From: Rhodobacteraceae bacterium UBA6273
GTDB lineage: Bacteria; Pseudomonadota; Alphaproteobacteria; Rhodobacterales; Rhodobacteraceae
DNA length: 22,778 nt
NCBI GenBank assembly: GCA_002440625.1
Contig: DJUV01000194.1
Span: 1-22,778 of the forward strand
Direction: 5' to 3'
Position 1 is the stretch's first letter, and each line of letters begins with the position of its first letter. Under the pieces are notes generated by a model. It saw nothing but the letters and a program-made list of their open reading frames with translations. It was not told the DNA's origin and searched no databases. The position numbers and the translations under genes were made by a program. Of the stretch, positions 14,062 through 21,622 are shown in pieces.

Positions 14062-15911
14062 GCCACCGCCTCCGGCTCATCCTCGGTGCCGATGAAGCCG
14101 CCGGACTGCCGGTTCCAGAACCGGGCATATAGCCCGCCCTTCTCCAGAAGAGCCTCATGGGTACCGACTTCGGCGATGCGGCCATCGTCGATCACCACGA
14201 TGCGGTCCATATGGGCGATGGTCGACAGCCGGTGGGCGATGGCGATCACCGTCTTGCCCTCCATCACGCCGTAAAGCGTGTCGAGGATCGCCGCCTCGAC
14301 CTCGCTGTCCAAGGCGCTCGTCGCCTCGTCGAGGACGAGGATCGGCGCGTCCTTCAGGATGACGCGGGCAAGGGCCACGCGCTGCCGCTGGCCGCCGGAG
14401 AGCTTTACGCCCCGTTCTCCCACCTGCGCGTCATAGCCACCGCGCCCCTGCGGATCAGTCAGTTGCAGGATGAAGTCATGCGCCTCCGCCCGCTTCGCCG
14501 CTGCCACCACCTCGGCCTCGGTCGCGTCCGGACGGCCATAGAGGATGTTCTCACGGACCGAGCGGTGCAGAAGCGAGGAATCCTGCTGCACCATGCCGAC
14601 GACGCTCCGCAGGCTGTTCTGGGTGACCGCCGAAATGTCCTGCCCGTCGATCAGGATGCGCCCGCCCTCGGCGTCGTAGAAGCGAAGAAGCAGCTTCACC
14701 AGCGTCGACTTGCCAGACCCGGAACGCCCAACAATGCCGATCTTCTCGCCCGGCCGGATCGTGAGGCTGACATCGGCGAGCCCGCCGGAGCCCCTGCCGT
14801 AGTGGTGGCTCAGATGGTCGATCTCGATCCGCCCGGCCTTCAGCGCCAGAGGCCGCGCATCACGACGGTCGGTCAGGGCGATGGGCTGGGCGATGGTTTC
14901 CATCCCCTCGGCGACGACGCCGAGCGACTGGACGAGGTTCGTCGTCGCCCACATGATCCAGTAGGTCATGTTGTTGAGCCGAAGAACCAGCGCCGTCGCC
15001 GCAGCAACGACACCGACCGTCGCCTGCCCCTGATACCAGAGCCAGAGCGCAAGCCCCGTCACCGAGACGATCAGGAGACCGTTGATGAAGGTCAGCATCA
15101 GGTCCATCAGCGTGACGACCCGCATCTCAACCTGGAACTTCTGCCGCGCCTCTTCGATGGCCTCGCCGGCATAGGCGATCTCGCGGTCATGGTGGGCGAA
15201 CATCTTCACCGAATGGATGTTGGTGTAGCTATCGACCACGCGCCCCGTGACCTTGGACCGCGCATCCGACGCGGCGGTCGAGGCCGGGCCGGCGCGGCGG
15301 ATCGTCCAGCGCAGAAGCATCAGGTATAGCACGATCCAGACCAGAAGCGGCACCACAAGGCGCGGATCGGCATCCGACAGCAGCGCTATCGAGCCGATCA
15401 GCGTCGTCACCGCGAAGGCCACGGCGTCAAAGATCTGGAACACCGCGTCGCCCGCCGCCGGCGGGGTCTGCATGATGCGGTTGGCGATGCGCCCGGCGAA
15501 ATCATTCTCGAACCAGCCGACGGGCTGGCGCAACACGTGGCGGTGCGACCGCCAGCGCAGGAGCGTGCCGAAGTTCGGCAGGATGGTGTTGTGCAGCAGC
15601 GCCACATCGACGCTGTTGATGAGCGGCCTGATGACCAGCACCGCGAAGGCGGCAAAGGCAAGCTCCGCCCCATACGTACGCATCACCTCGGCGGGGCTGC
15701 CCCCGGCCAGAAGATCGACGAGGCGGCCCACATACCAGATGAGGCCGACCTCGATCACCGCAACGCACATCTTCAGGATCGCTGTCGCGACAAAGACGCG
15801 CCGGAATGGACGGGCATGTTCGGCCAGGAAGGGAAGAAGACGCCGGGGCGGCGTATCCGTCTCTTCATAGGCGACATAGGGATCGACCAGGTTCTCGAAG
15901 AACCGGAACAT
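14058..15911 (-). CDS. ABC exporter half-transporter (fused membrane and ATPase domains), first of pair
   Basis: The 617-residue protein has the same build as its downstream neighbour: membrane domain at about 30-340 and ATPase domain at about 360-605. Walker A is GRSGSGKST (395-403), the signature LSGGQ (504-508), Walker B ILVLDE (524-529) and H-loop His560, all intact. WFENDFAGRIAN parallels the partner's FFDNDFAGRIAQ, and the tail RFWNRQSGGFIG is shared, so the pair came from an old tandem duplication. GAGG lies eight bases before the ATG. It follows the LysE/RhtB gene by 57 bp. It is unclear whether the two work as homodimers or as one heterodimer. Confidence 0.93.
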   Translation of the reverse strand: MFRFFENLVDPYVAYEETDTPPRRLLPFLAEHARPFRRVFVATAILKMCVAVIEVGLIWYVGRLVDLLAGGSPAEVMRTYGAELAFAAFAVLVIRPLINSVDVALLHNTILPNFGTLLRWRSHRHVLRQPVGWFENDFAGRIANRIMQTPPAAGDAVFQIFDAVAFAVTTLIGSIALLSDADPRLVVPLLVWIVLYLMLLRWTIRRAGPASTAASDARSKVTGRVVDSYTNIHSVKMFAHHDREIAYAGEAIEEARQKFQVEMRVVTLMDLMLTFINGLLIVSVTGLALWLWYQGQATVGVVAAATALVLRLNNMTYWIMWATTNLVQSLGVVAEGMETIAQPIALTDRRDARPLALKAGRIEIDHLSHHYGRGSGGLADVSLTIRPGEKIGIVGRSGSGKSTLVKLLLRFYDAEGGRILIDGQDISAVTQNSLRSVVGMVQQDSSLLHRSVRENILYGRPDATEAEVVAAAKRAEAHDFILQLTDPQGRGGYDAQVGERGVKLSGGQRQRVALARVILKDAPILVLDEATSALDSEVEAAILDTLYGVMEGKTVIAIAHRLSTIAHMDRIVVIDDGRIAEVGTHEALLEKGGLYARFWNRQSGGFIGTEDEPEAVA

Positions 15912-15968
15912 GACTGTGCCTCGTTGGGTTGCCCCGAGGATATAGCGCGCCGGGGCGGAAAGGAAAAC

Positions 15969-16565
15969 TCAGTGCCGGATCACGGCCGCGACGGAAAGCA
16001 CGATGAGCGCCGCCATCGTGATGTTGAAGACCCGCTGGCGCCCGTCGGTCGTCAGCCAGCGCGAGATTGCCTGACCAAGGCCGACCCAGGTCGCGCTTGA
16101 GGCGAGGCCGAAGGTCAGGAAGGTCGCGGCGACGATGACGGCGGTATGGACGGGGCGTTCCGGCGTGATGAACTGCGTCGTCGCGGCCACCGCCATGGAC
16201 CAGCCCTTGGGGTTGATCCACTGGAAGGCGGAGGCGCCGACGAAGGTCATGGGGCTGCCACCTGACGACTTTTGCGAAGGTCCGCCCGCATTGGCGGTCT
16301 TCCACGCGATCCATAGAAGCAGGGCCGCCCCGCCCCATCGCAGGCCTTCACGCAGGAGGGCGCTCGACTTGAACACCTCGCCCAAGAGAAGGCCGACGAT
16401 CAGGAGCATGACCGGAAAGCCGACCGCCACGCCCAGCATGTGCGGCGTCGTTGGCCAGAAGCCGAACCGCGCGCCGGACGCCGCCAGCATGGCGTTGTTC
16501 GGCCCCGGCGTGAACAGGGTCGCGACCGCGAGGGCGATGAGGGCGTAATAGGCTTCGGGCGTCAT
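15969..16565 (-). CDS. LysE/RhtB-family exporter
   Basis: This is a 198-residue integral membrane protein with the RhtB-type features: N-terminal span followed by TPGPNNAML (about residues 19-27), FQWINPKGW in the middle, and about six hydrophobic segments. These proteins export amino acids or their analogues; the cargo is not evident. ATG 16565 starts directly at the first span; a longer frame reaching 16622 would add a basic, proline-rich leader overlapping cca and is unlikely. It lies 53 bp after cca and 57 bp before the ABC pair on the same strand. It is only distantly like the exporter at 2024-2656. Confidence 0.9.
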   Translation of the reverse strand: MTPEAYYALIALAVATLFTPGPNNAMLAASGARFGFWPTTPHMLGVAVGFPVMLLIVGLLLGEVFKSSALLREGLRWGGAALLLWIAWKTANAGGPSQKSSGGSPMTFVGASAFQWINPKGWSMAVAATTQFITPERPVHTAVIVAATFLTFGLASSATWVGLGQAISRWLTTDGRQRVFNITMAALIVLSVAAVIRH

Positions 16566-16618
16566 GGCGCGTGGTCCAATAGGGCAAGGCGGCGATCTTC
16601 CCGCAAATCGCCGCCGCT

Positions 16619-17755
16619 TCAAGCGAGCAATTGTTCCCGCGACAATGTAAATCCCGAGGCGATCCAGCGCGCCTCAAGCTCGGCGAGCCTTTGCCCGAGG
16701 GCTGCACCCTGAAGCCCGGGCATCAGGTCGGCAGCGGAAAGGGGGAAGCGCGCCGCTGCGCCGGTTGCGATTTCATCCTGCCAGTCTGGCGACAACACAA
16801 GGCCCGAGGCGGCACGGATCAGCATGGCGTCGCGGGCGATCACTTCGCGGTGGCGATAGGCAAGTTCCGCCGGACCGGCGCCGCCTTCAATGGCGGCGCG
16901 CAAAAGCTCAAGCTCCCGCGCTTCGGCTTTCGAGAGCCGTAGCCATTCGGCGTCGCCTCCGAGTGCTGCGAGGCGCCGGAGCCAGCCGGGGGCGAGGCCC
17001 TCAGGCTCAAGATGGACCAGCGGCGCCAAGGCACGCGGATCGGCACCGGGCAGGACATGGGCCAGAACGCCCGTCGCCTGCATCGCGGCAAGCGCCGGGG
17101 CCGGGTCGGGCGCGGCGAGAAGGCGGCGCATCTCATGGCCGATCCGCTCTTTCGACAGACGGTCGAGGCCGTCGGAGTTCGCGGCAATTGCGGCCAATGC
17201 CTCGGCGTCCATCCCCGCGTCGGGATCGCCGTACGAGGCATGGAAGCGGAAAAAGCGCAGGATGCGCAGGTAATCCTCGCGCACACGGGTTTCGGCGTCA
17301 CCGACAAAGCGGATGCGGCGGGCTTCAAGATCGGCCAGCCCGCCGACCGGGTCGGTCACTTCGCCATTCGCATCCGCGTAGAGCGCGTTCATGGTGAAAT
17401 CGCGCCGCGCCGCATCCTCCTCCAACCCATCGGCGAAGGCAACGGTCGCGCGGCGGCCATCGGTTTCCACGTCGCGGCGGAAGGTCGTGACCTCATGGGG
17501 CGTACCACCCACGATCAGCGTCACGGTGCCGTGGTCGATCCCGGTCGGCACGACACGAAAGCCCGCCGCCTCGGCAAGCTCCACCACGCGGGCGGGCCGC
17601 GCGTCGGTGGTGATGTCGATATCGGCGACGGCGCGCCCGAGAAGCCCGTCCCGCACGCAGCCGCCCACAAGCCAGCCCTGATGCCCGGCCCCGGTCAGCA
17701 TGGCCAGCACGGCCTGCGTCGCCGGTGCCTTGATCCAGTCGCCCTCTATCCGCAT
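16619..17755 (-). CDS. cca: CCA tRNA nucleotidyltransferase
   Basis: The enzyme adds or repairs the 3' CCA of tRNAs using CTP and ATP without a nucleic acid template. The 378-residue product is a class II nucleotidyltransferase. LVGGCVRDGLLG at about 29-40 contains the GG of the catalytic motif, ADIDIT has the metal-binding Asp45 and Asp47, RRDFTMNALYAD (about 117-128) holds the base-selecting Arg/Asp motif region, and REDYLRILRFFRF follows. A poly(A) polymerase of the same superfamily is the main alternative, but length and motifs fit the alphaproteobacterial CCA enzyme. Its start overlaps the end of the Nudix gene by 10 bp, so the two are cotranscribed. Confidence 0.9.
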   Translation of the reverse strand: MRIEGDWIKAPATQAVLAMLTGAGHQGWLVGGCVRDGLLGRAVADIDITTDARPARVVELAEAAGFRVVPTGIDHGTVTLIVGGTPHEVTTFRRDVETDGRRATVAFADGLEEDAARRDFTMNALYADANGEVTDPVGGLADLEARRIRFVGDAETRVREDYLRILRFFRFHASYGDPDAGMDAEALAAIAANSDGLDRLSKERIGHEMRRLLAAPDPAPALAAMQATGVLAHVLPGADPRALAPLVHLEPEGLAPGWLRRLAALGGDAEWLRLSKAEARELELLRAAIEGGAGPAELAYRHREVIARDAMLIRAASGLVLSPDWQDEIATGAAARFPLSAADLMPGLQGAALGQRLAELEARWIASGFTLSREQLLA

Positions 17756-18354
17756 TGCCCCATCCGGTCGGCCAGCGCGCGCAGCATACGCGCGGTGGCG
17801 CCCCAGATGTAATAGGGGCCGTAGGGCACGACGTAGTAGCGCCGCATCTCGCCCAGCCAGCGCCGCTGTTCGATGCTGAACTCAGCAGGATTGCTGACAT
17901 GGGCGAGCGGGGCCGCGAAAATCTCCTCGACCTCACCGGCCTCGGCCACGGGTGCGAAGCTGCCGTCGATCCAGGCAAGGACCGGCGTCACGGAAAACCC
18001 TGTCACGGTTTCATGCGCCGGCAGCGTGCCGAGGACGCGGACCTGCGCGATCGGCAGACCCACCTCCTCCCGCGCCTCGCGCAGCGCGGCGGCGACGGGG
18101 CCGTCGTCGCCCGCGTCGATCTTGCCGCCGGGAAAGGCGATCTGGCCGGGGTGGTGCTTCAGCCGCGACGAGCGCTTGGTCAGGATCACCTCCGGCCCCG
18201 TCCGGCCCTCGCGGGCGGCGATCAACACCGCCGCGCCGCGAAGTTGCTTGGGTGGGGCGATCCGCGAGCCCGGATTCAGGTCGTAGTCGGAACTCGGCCG
18301 CCCCGGCAGAAGCGCCGCCTGCCGGAGCCTTTCCCTGACCTCACTCGGCGTCAC
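17746..18354 (-). CDS. Nudix hydrolase, probable CoA pyrophosphatase (NudL/UPF0035 type)
   Basis: The 202-residue protein has the CoA-pyrophosphatase layout: LTKRSSRLKHHPGQIAFPGG at about 58-77, then KIDAGDD and ALREAREEVGL, forming the family's variant Nudix box. The conserved Glu residues in REAREE would bind Mg2+. Members cleave CoA or oxidised CoA to phosphoadenosine phosphate and 4'-phosphopantetheine. The start is GTG at 18354, preceded by AGAAGG in hsp33; it overlaps the hsp33 stop by 14 bp. Its own end overlaps cca by 10 bp. These overlaps imply translational coupling along hsp33-nudix-cca. The substrate assignment is by family resemblance only. Confidence 0.87.
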   Translation of the reverse strand: MTPSEVRERLRQAALLPGRPSSDYDLNPGSRIAPPKQLRGAAVLIAAREGRTGPEVILTKRSSRLKHHPGQIAFPGGKIDAGDDGPVAAALREAREEVGLPIAQVRVLGTLPAHETVTGFSVTPVLAWIDGSFAPVAEAGEVEEIFAAPLAHVSNPAEFSIEQRRWLGEMRRYYVVPYGPYYIWGATARMLRALADRMGQCG

Positions 18355-19342
18355 CGGTCACCTTCTTCGCCTCGAACCCGAGCGTGGCGGGATCAAACTC
18401 GTAATGCGCACCGCAGAACTGGCAATCGGCGGTGACGATGCCTTCGGGCGTCGTCATATGGGTGATGTCCTTGGCCGAATAGATCGACAGGCTCTGCCGC
18501 ACCTTGTCTTCCGAACAGGAACAACCGAACTGCACCGGTTGGGCGTCGAAGACGCGCGGGCCCTCTTCGTGGAAGAGCCGCACCAGAAGGTCGGTCGGCG
18601 CAAGCTGCGGCCCGATCAGCTCGATCTCCTCGACGGTGTCGAGAAGAAGGTTGGCGCGGCCCCAGTTCTCTTCGTCGTCGCCCTGAAGAAGATCGCCCGC
18701 CGAAAGCAACTGGCCCTCGGTGACCTCACCTTCCTTGGCGACAAGCGGCGACGCCTTGGGCATGTGCTGGAGCATCACGCCTCCGGCCCGCCAGCGCTCC
18801 GCCTCGCCGGGCAGTTGCGAGCGGCCGGAGGTCACCGAAAACCGGGTCGGAAGCTGTTCGGACTGCGCGAAATAGGTCTCGGCGCAGGCCGAAAGCGATC
18901 CGCCGGCGATTGGTGTGATGCCCTGATAGGGCAAGGTGCCCTCGCCCTGGTCGATCAGGATGGCGAAATAGCCGCTGCCGATCTGCGAAAACGGCACGTC
19001 GGTATCCGACAGCGCCTTGGCGTCGAATGAGGCCCAGGCGCGCATCCGCGCCGGCGTGCCGTCTTCGGTCGGGGCATAGTAGTCGGTGGCGATGATGCGG
19101 ATCGGCCCGTCGCCGCGAATCTGCAGCGAGAGCTTCCAGCGCAGCTTCATCGTCTGGCCGATCATCGCGGTCAGCAAAGCGGCCTCGGCCACCAGCGCCT
19201 CGACCGGATGGGGATAGTTGTGTTGCTTCAGTATCTTTTCCAGCACGCCGTCAAGGCGGGAGACCCGGCCCCGGATGTCGGAGCGGTCAAGCTGGAACGG
19301 CAGGACGGTATCGTCCCAGGCGATCTGCGACAGGCTTGTCAT
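18341..19342 (-). CDS. hslO: Redox-regulated chaperone Hsp33
   Basis: Hsp33 is a cytoplasmic holdase that is inactive when reduced and Zn-bound and activated by oxidation plus unfolding. The 333-residue protein has the C-terminal zinc switch CSC (Cys274/276) and CQFC (Cys307/310), 30 residues apart, exactly the family pattern. The N-terminal domain includes DRSDIRGRVSRLD and a GSGYFAILIDQGEG segment typical of Hsp33. ATG 19342 with AAGGA upstream is the chosen start; an in-frame start at 19408 would add 22 unrelated residues and erase the promoter region. It heads the minus-strand run hsp33-nudix-cca. A heat-shock-like promoter precedes it. Confidence 0.94.
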   Translation of the reverse strand: MTSLSQIAWDDTVLPFQLDRSDIRGRVSRLDGVLEKILKQHNYPHPVEALVAEAALLTAMIGQTMKLRWKLSLQIRGDGPIRIIATDYYAPTEDGTPARMRAWASFDAKALSDTDVPFSQIGSGYFAILIDQGEGTLPYQGITPIAGGSLSACAETYFAQSEQLPTRFSVTSGRSQLPGEAERWRAGGVMLQHMPKASPLVAKEGEVTEGQLLSAGDLLQGDDEENWGRANLLLDTVEEIELIGPQLAPTDLLVRLFHEEGPRVFDAQPVQFGCSCSEDKVRQSLSIYSAKDITHMTTPEGIVTADCQFCGAHYEFDPATLGFEAKKVTGDAE

Positions 19343-19381
19343 GGGGTTTCCTTGTGGCTTGCGCCATGGCTTAAAGCTCCA

Positions 19382-19409
19382 ATATGGGAAGAACAACCGT
19401 TTGGCCAAG
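19382..19409 (-). promoter_or_regulatory. Candidate RpoH (sigma32)-type promoter for hsp33
   Basis: On the minus strand CTTGGC (19404-19409) is followed after 16 bases by CCATAT (19382-19387), leaving a leader of about 35 bases to the ATG at 19342. CTTG and CCATAT are close to the heat-shock sigma consensus known in alphaproteobacteria. The gene downstream is a stress chaperone, which fits. No start-site data are available here. Confidence 0.45.
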
Positions 19410-19418
19410 GGGCAGGTG

Positions 19419-19865
19419 ATGATCAGGCGTTTCGGCGAGCCCCCGGTGAAGGGCCAGCGCTACGGATTGCGGCGCGGCACCTATGCGGTGCTGATGAACG
19501 GCAGGGACGTGCTTCTGACCTATCAGGAAGCGCCGGAGCCTGAGTTCCAACTGCCGGGCGGCGGCATCGACCCCGGCGAATCCCCTGTCCGGGCGCTCAG
19601 GCGCGAGGTCTTCGAGGAAACCGGCTGGTCGATCGGCACGCCGGTCCGGCTCGGCGCGTTCCGGCGCTTTGCCTATATGCCGGAATATGATCGCTGGGCG
19701 GAGAAGCTTTGCACCATCTATGCCGCGCGGCCCACCCGGCGCCTCTCCGAACCGACCGAACCCGGCCACACTGCGGTCTGGACGGCGGCGCGCGATGCGG
19801 TCGACCTTCTCGGCAATGACGGCGACCGGCATTTCCTGAAGCTTGCGCTGGGGATCGCGGGCTGA
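19419..19865 (+). CDS. Nudix hydrolase
   Basis: The 148-residue protein carries a perfect Nudix box at about residues 47-69: GGIDPGE, then seven residues, then REVFEETGW. This predicts Mg2+-dependent hydrolysis of a nucleoside diphosphate linked to another group. The flanking TYAVLMNGRDVLLTYQE and FQLPGG are standard Nudix strands. Substrate is not predictable. ATG 19419 is chosen with AAGGGG upstream; GTG 19416 is adjacent and cannot be excluded. It diverges from hsp33 (76 bp between starts) and is convergent with the REC-PP2C gene, with 6 bp between stop codons. It is unrelated in detail to the CoA-type Nudix protein nearby. Confidence 0.88.
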   Translation: MIRRFGEPPVKGQRYGLRRGTYAVLMNGRDVLLTYQEAPEPEFQLPGGGIDPGESPVRALRREVFEETGWSIGTPVRLGAFRRFAYMPEYDRWAEKLCTIYAARPTRRLSEPTEPGHTAVWTAARDAVDLLGNDGDRHFLKLALGIAG

Positions 19866-19871
19866 GCCGGC

Positions 19872-21137
19872 TTAGAGCATTTCGACCAGTGCGCCGGAAA
19901 CGTCATCGTCAAACTCTGACTCGGCATATTGCGACAATTCGGCGAGGAGCCCCTCCATGAAGTCCGGCCCGCTCCGGTCCCGGAGGACGGCGAGGATCTC
20001 GACAAGCCCCTGTTCCGCAAGCTGGCCGCTTTCCGGCGACTCGATCTCTGTCACGCCATCGGACACCAGAAGCAGGCGGTCGCCGGGCGCCAGCCGCGTC
20101 TCGACCGTACGGTAGGTGGCGTCGGGGAAGAGGCCCACGGGCAGGCCGCCGACGCCCAGAAACTCAAGCTCGCCGTCCGCGCGCTGCACCACGGGATGCG
20201 GATGGCCCGCCTGAACCAGACGCACGGCGCCGGTGCCGGTATCAAGTTCGGCATAGATCAAGGTGAAGTAACTTTCGGTCCCCATTTCCTCAAGAACGAT
20301 GCGATTGAGATGCGCGGCGATCTCTGCCGGGTCGCGCCCCTGAAACCCGTCGGCGGAAGGCAGAAGCGCGATGTTCTGTTCCGGGGTTCCGCCGGACAGG
20401 TAGCCCGCAAGCCGCGCCGTCATCAGCGCGGACGTGATGCCGTGCCCGGACACGTCGAGCGAATAGACCCCGACCCGGTCGCCGCCGATCGGGAAGAAGC
20501 CGACAAGGTCGCCGCCGATATGGCCCGACGGCCTGAGAAGAAGCGTCACCTCCGAAGGTCCGAACCGGCGGAAGCGTTCGCGCACGAGGCTTTGCTGCAG
20601 CTTCCGCGCCTCCATCAGGTCGCGGTTCATCGCCTCGTGGATGTGCCTGAGTTCGGTGAGCGCATCGGTCAGAAGGCGGTTCTTGTCAGTCAGTTCCCGC
20701 TCCATCCGGATGATGCGCCCGCCGGCGGCGATGCGGGCGCGCAACTCATCGCCGGTGACGGGTTTGGTCAGGAAATCGTCGGCCCCGCCGTCAAGCCCCG
20801 TCGCCACCTCTGCCGATTCGGCCTTTGAGGTCAGAAGGATGAAGTAGATATAATTCTCGTGATGCTGGGCACGGAGCGCGCGGCAGAATTCAAGCCCGTT
20901 CATCCCCGGCATCACCCAGTCGGAAATCACGATATCCGGGGCGTCTGCGGCGCAGGCTGGCAATGCTTCCTCGACCGAGGCGGCCTCTGTCACCAGATAT
21001 CCGGCGCGGGTCAATTGCGAGGTGAGGATCTTGCGCTGCACCCGGCTGTCGTCGACCACCATCACGCGCCGGACCGGGGGAAGCGCCGGGGTGGCGACGG
21101 TGGTGGCTGCCGTTTCAATCATGGCTGGAAAACTCAT
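19872..21137 (-). CDS. Response regulator with PP2C-type serine phosphatase output (RsbU-like)
   Basis: The 421-residue protein has an N-terminal receiver domain (about 23-145) with acidic pair Asp29/Asp30, phosphoacceptor Asp73 (VISDWVMPGMNG) and Lys125 (TKPV). A helical linker at about 145-195 contains HEAMNRDLMEARKLQQSL, as in RsbU-type proteins. A PP2C/SpoIIE phosphatase domain (about 196-421) follows, with metal Asp210 (GGD), Asp228 (DVSGHG), a later SDG, and the terminal FDDDVSG. All key residues are intact. Such proteins dephosphorylate anti-anti-sigma (STAS) partners, but none is in the window. The start is uncertain: ATG 21137, ATG 21122 and TTG 21158 all lack a clear ribosome binding site. 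It diverges from an HPt gene, a probable phosphorelay partner. Confidence 0.92.
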   Translation of the reverse strand: MSFPAMIETAATTVATPALPPVRRVMVVDDSRVQRKILTSQLTRAGYLVTEAASVEEALPACAADAPDIVISDWVMPGMNGLEFCRALRAQHHENYIYFILLTSKAESAEVATGLDGGADDFLTKPVTGDELRARIAAGGRIIRMERELTDKNRLLTDALTELRHIHEAMNRDLMEARKLQQSLVRERFRRFGPSEVTLLLRPSGHIGGDLVGFFPIGGDRVGVYSLDVSGHGITSALMTARLAGYLSGGTPEQNIALLPSADGFQGRDPAEIAAHLNRIVLEEMGTESYFTLIYAELDTGTGAVRLVQAGHPHPVVQRADGELEFLGVGGLPVGLFPDATYRTVETRLAPGDRLLLVSDGVTEIESPESGQLAEQGLVEILAVLRDRSGPDFMEGLLAELSQYAESEFDDDVSGALVEML

Positions 21138-21174
21138 TGCGACGATCAGTTTCGCCAAGCTGTAGACTCAAGCG

Positions 21175-21226
21175 GTTAAGGCGGCTTGAACGGCTTTCAG
21201 CGCAGGCCTTAACTGCCGCTTAAGGT
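21175..21226. repeat. TTAAGG inverted-repeat cluster in the divergent REC-PP2C/HPt promoter region
   Basis: GTTAAGGC (21175-21182) and its exact reverse complement GCCTTAAC (21206-21213) are 23 bases apart, and a further GCTTAAGG lies directly downstream (21219-21226). Three TTAAGG/CCTTAA units within about 50 bases between two divergent signalling genes suggest an operator. No binding protein is identified. Confidence 0.4.
21186..21214 (+). promoter_or_regulatory. Promoter candidate for the HPt gene
   Basis: TTGAAC (21186-21191) and TTAACT (21209-21214) are 17 bases apart, giving a leader of about 50 bases before ATG 21272. The -10 overlaps one of the CCTTAA repeat units, so a protein bound there could block the promoter. 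Confidence 0.35.
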
Positions 21227-21271
21227 GCCGGGCGTTACGGTCCTCGCGTGAAGGTGAGGACGGAGGTGGTG

Positions 21272-21613
21272 ATGATTGACTGGTCAAGGGCGCAGGAACT
21301 CAGGCGCGAGATTGGCGAGGAAGGCTTTGCGGAGGTGGTGGAGCTCTTCCTCGATGAGGTGGAGACGAAGATCGGCCGGCTCGCCGCCGCTTCGGGGCCG
21401 GCGGTAATGGCAGAGGACATGCACTTCCTTAAGGGCAGCGCCTGGAACCTCGGCTTTGTGGATTTCGGGGCGCTCTGCCACGACGGCGAACGGCGCGCCG
21501 CCATGGGCGGGTTCGGACGGTCCGACCTGGAGCGGATCATGAAATGCTATACAGCATCCAAGGCGGCATTCCTTGGCGATCTGGCAGAAAAGGCGACGCC
21601 ATCGGCGGCCTGA
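21272..21613 (+). CDS. Stand-alone histidine phosphotransfer (HPt) protein
   Basis: The 113-residue all-helical protein has the HPt signature HFLKGSAWNLGF, with phospho-accepting His51, followed by the helix containing LCHDGERRA. HPt proteins pass phosphate between receiver domains in a phosphorelay. ATG 21272 has GGAGG five bases upstream (21262-21266); a GTG at 21248 is possible but poorer. The divergent REC-PP2C gene is the obvious candidate partner, since its Asp73 could receive phosphate from or return it to His51. That pairing is inferred from position, and no histidine kinase is present in the window. Its stop is 9 bp from the convergent ilvA stop. Confidence 0.9.
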   Translation: MIDWSRAQELRREIGEEGFAEVVELFLDEVETKIGRLAAASGPAVMAEDMHFLKGSAWNLGFVDFGALCHDGERRAAMGGFGRSDLERIMKCYTASKAAFLGDLAEKATPSAA

Positions 21614-21622
21614 AGGGCAGGG

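Noticed and set aside
14157..15329. 390-codon plus-strand open frame opposite the first ABC gene
   Set aside because: It has no recognisable domain and biased composition, and it lies entirely antisense to an intact ABC transporter. The same applies to the frames at 12319-13089 and 13345-14274.
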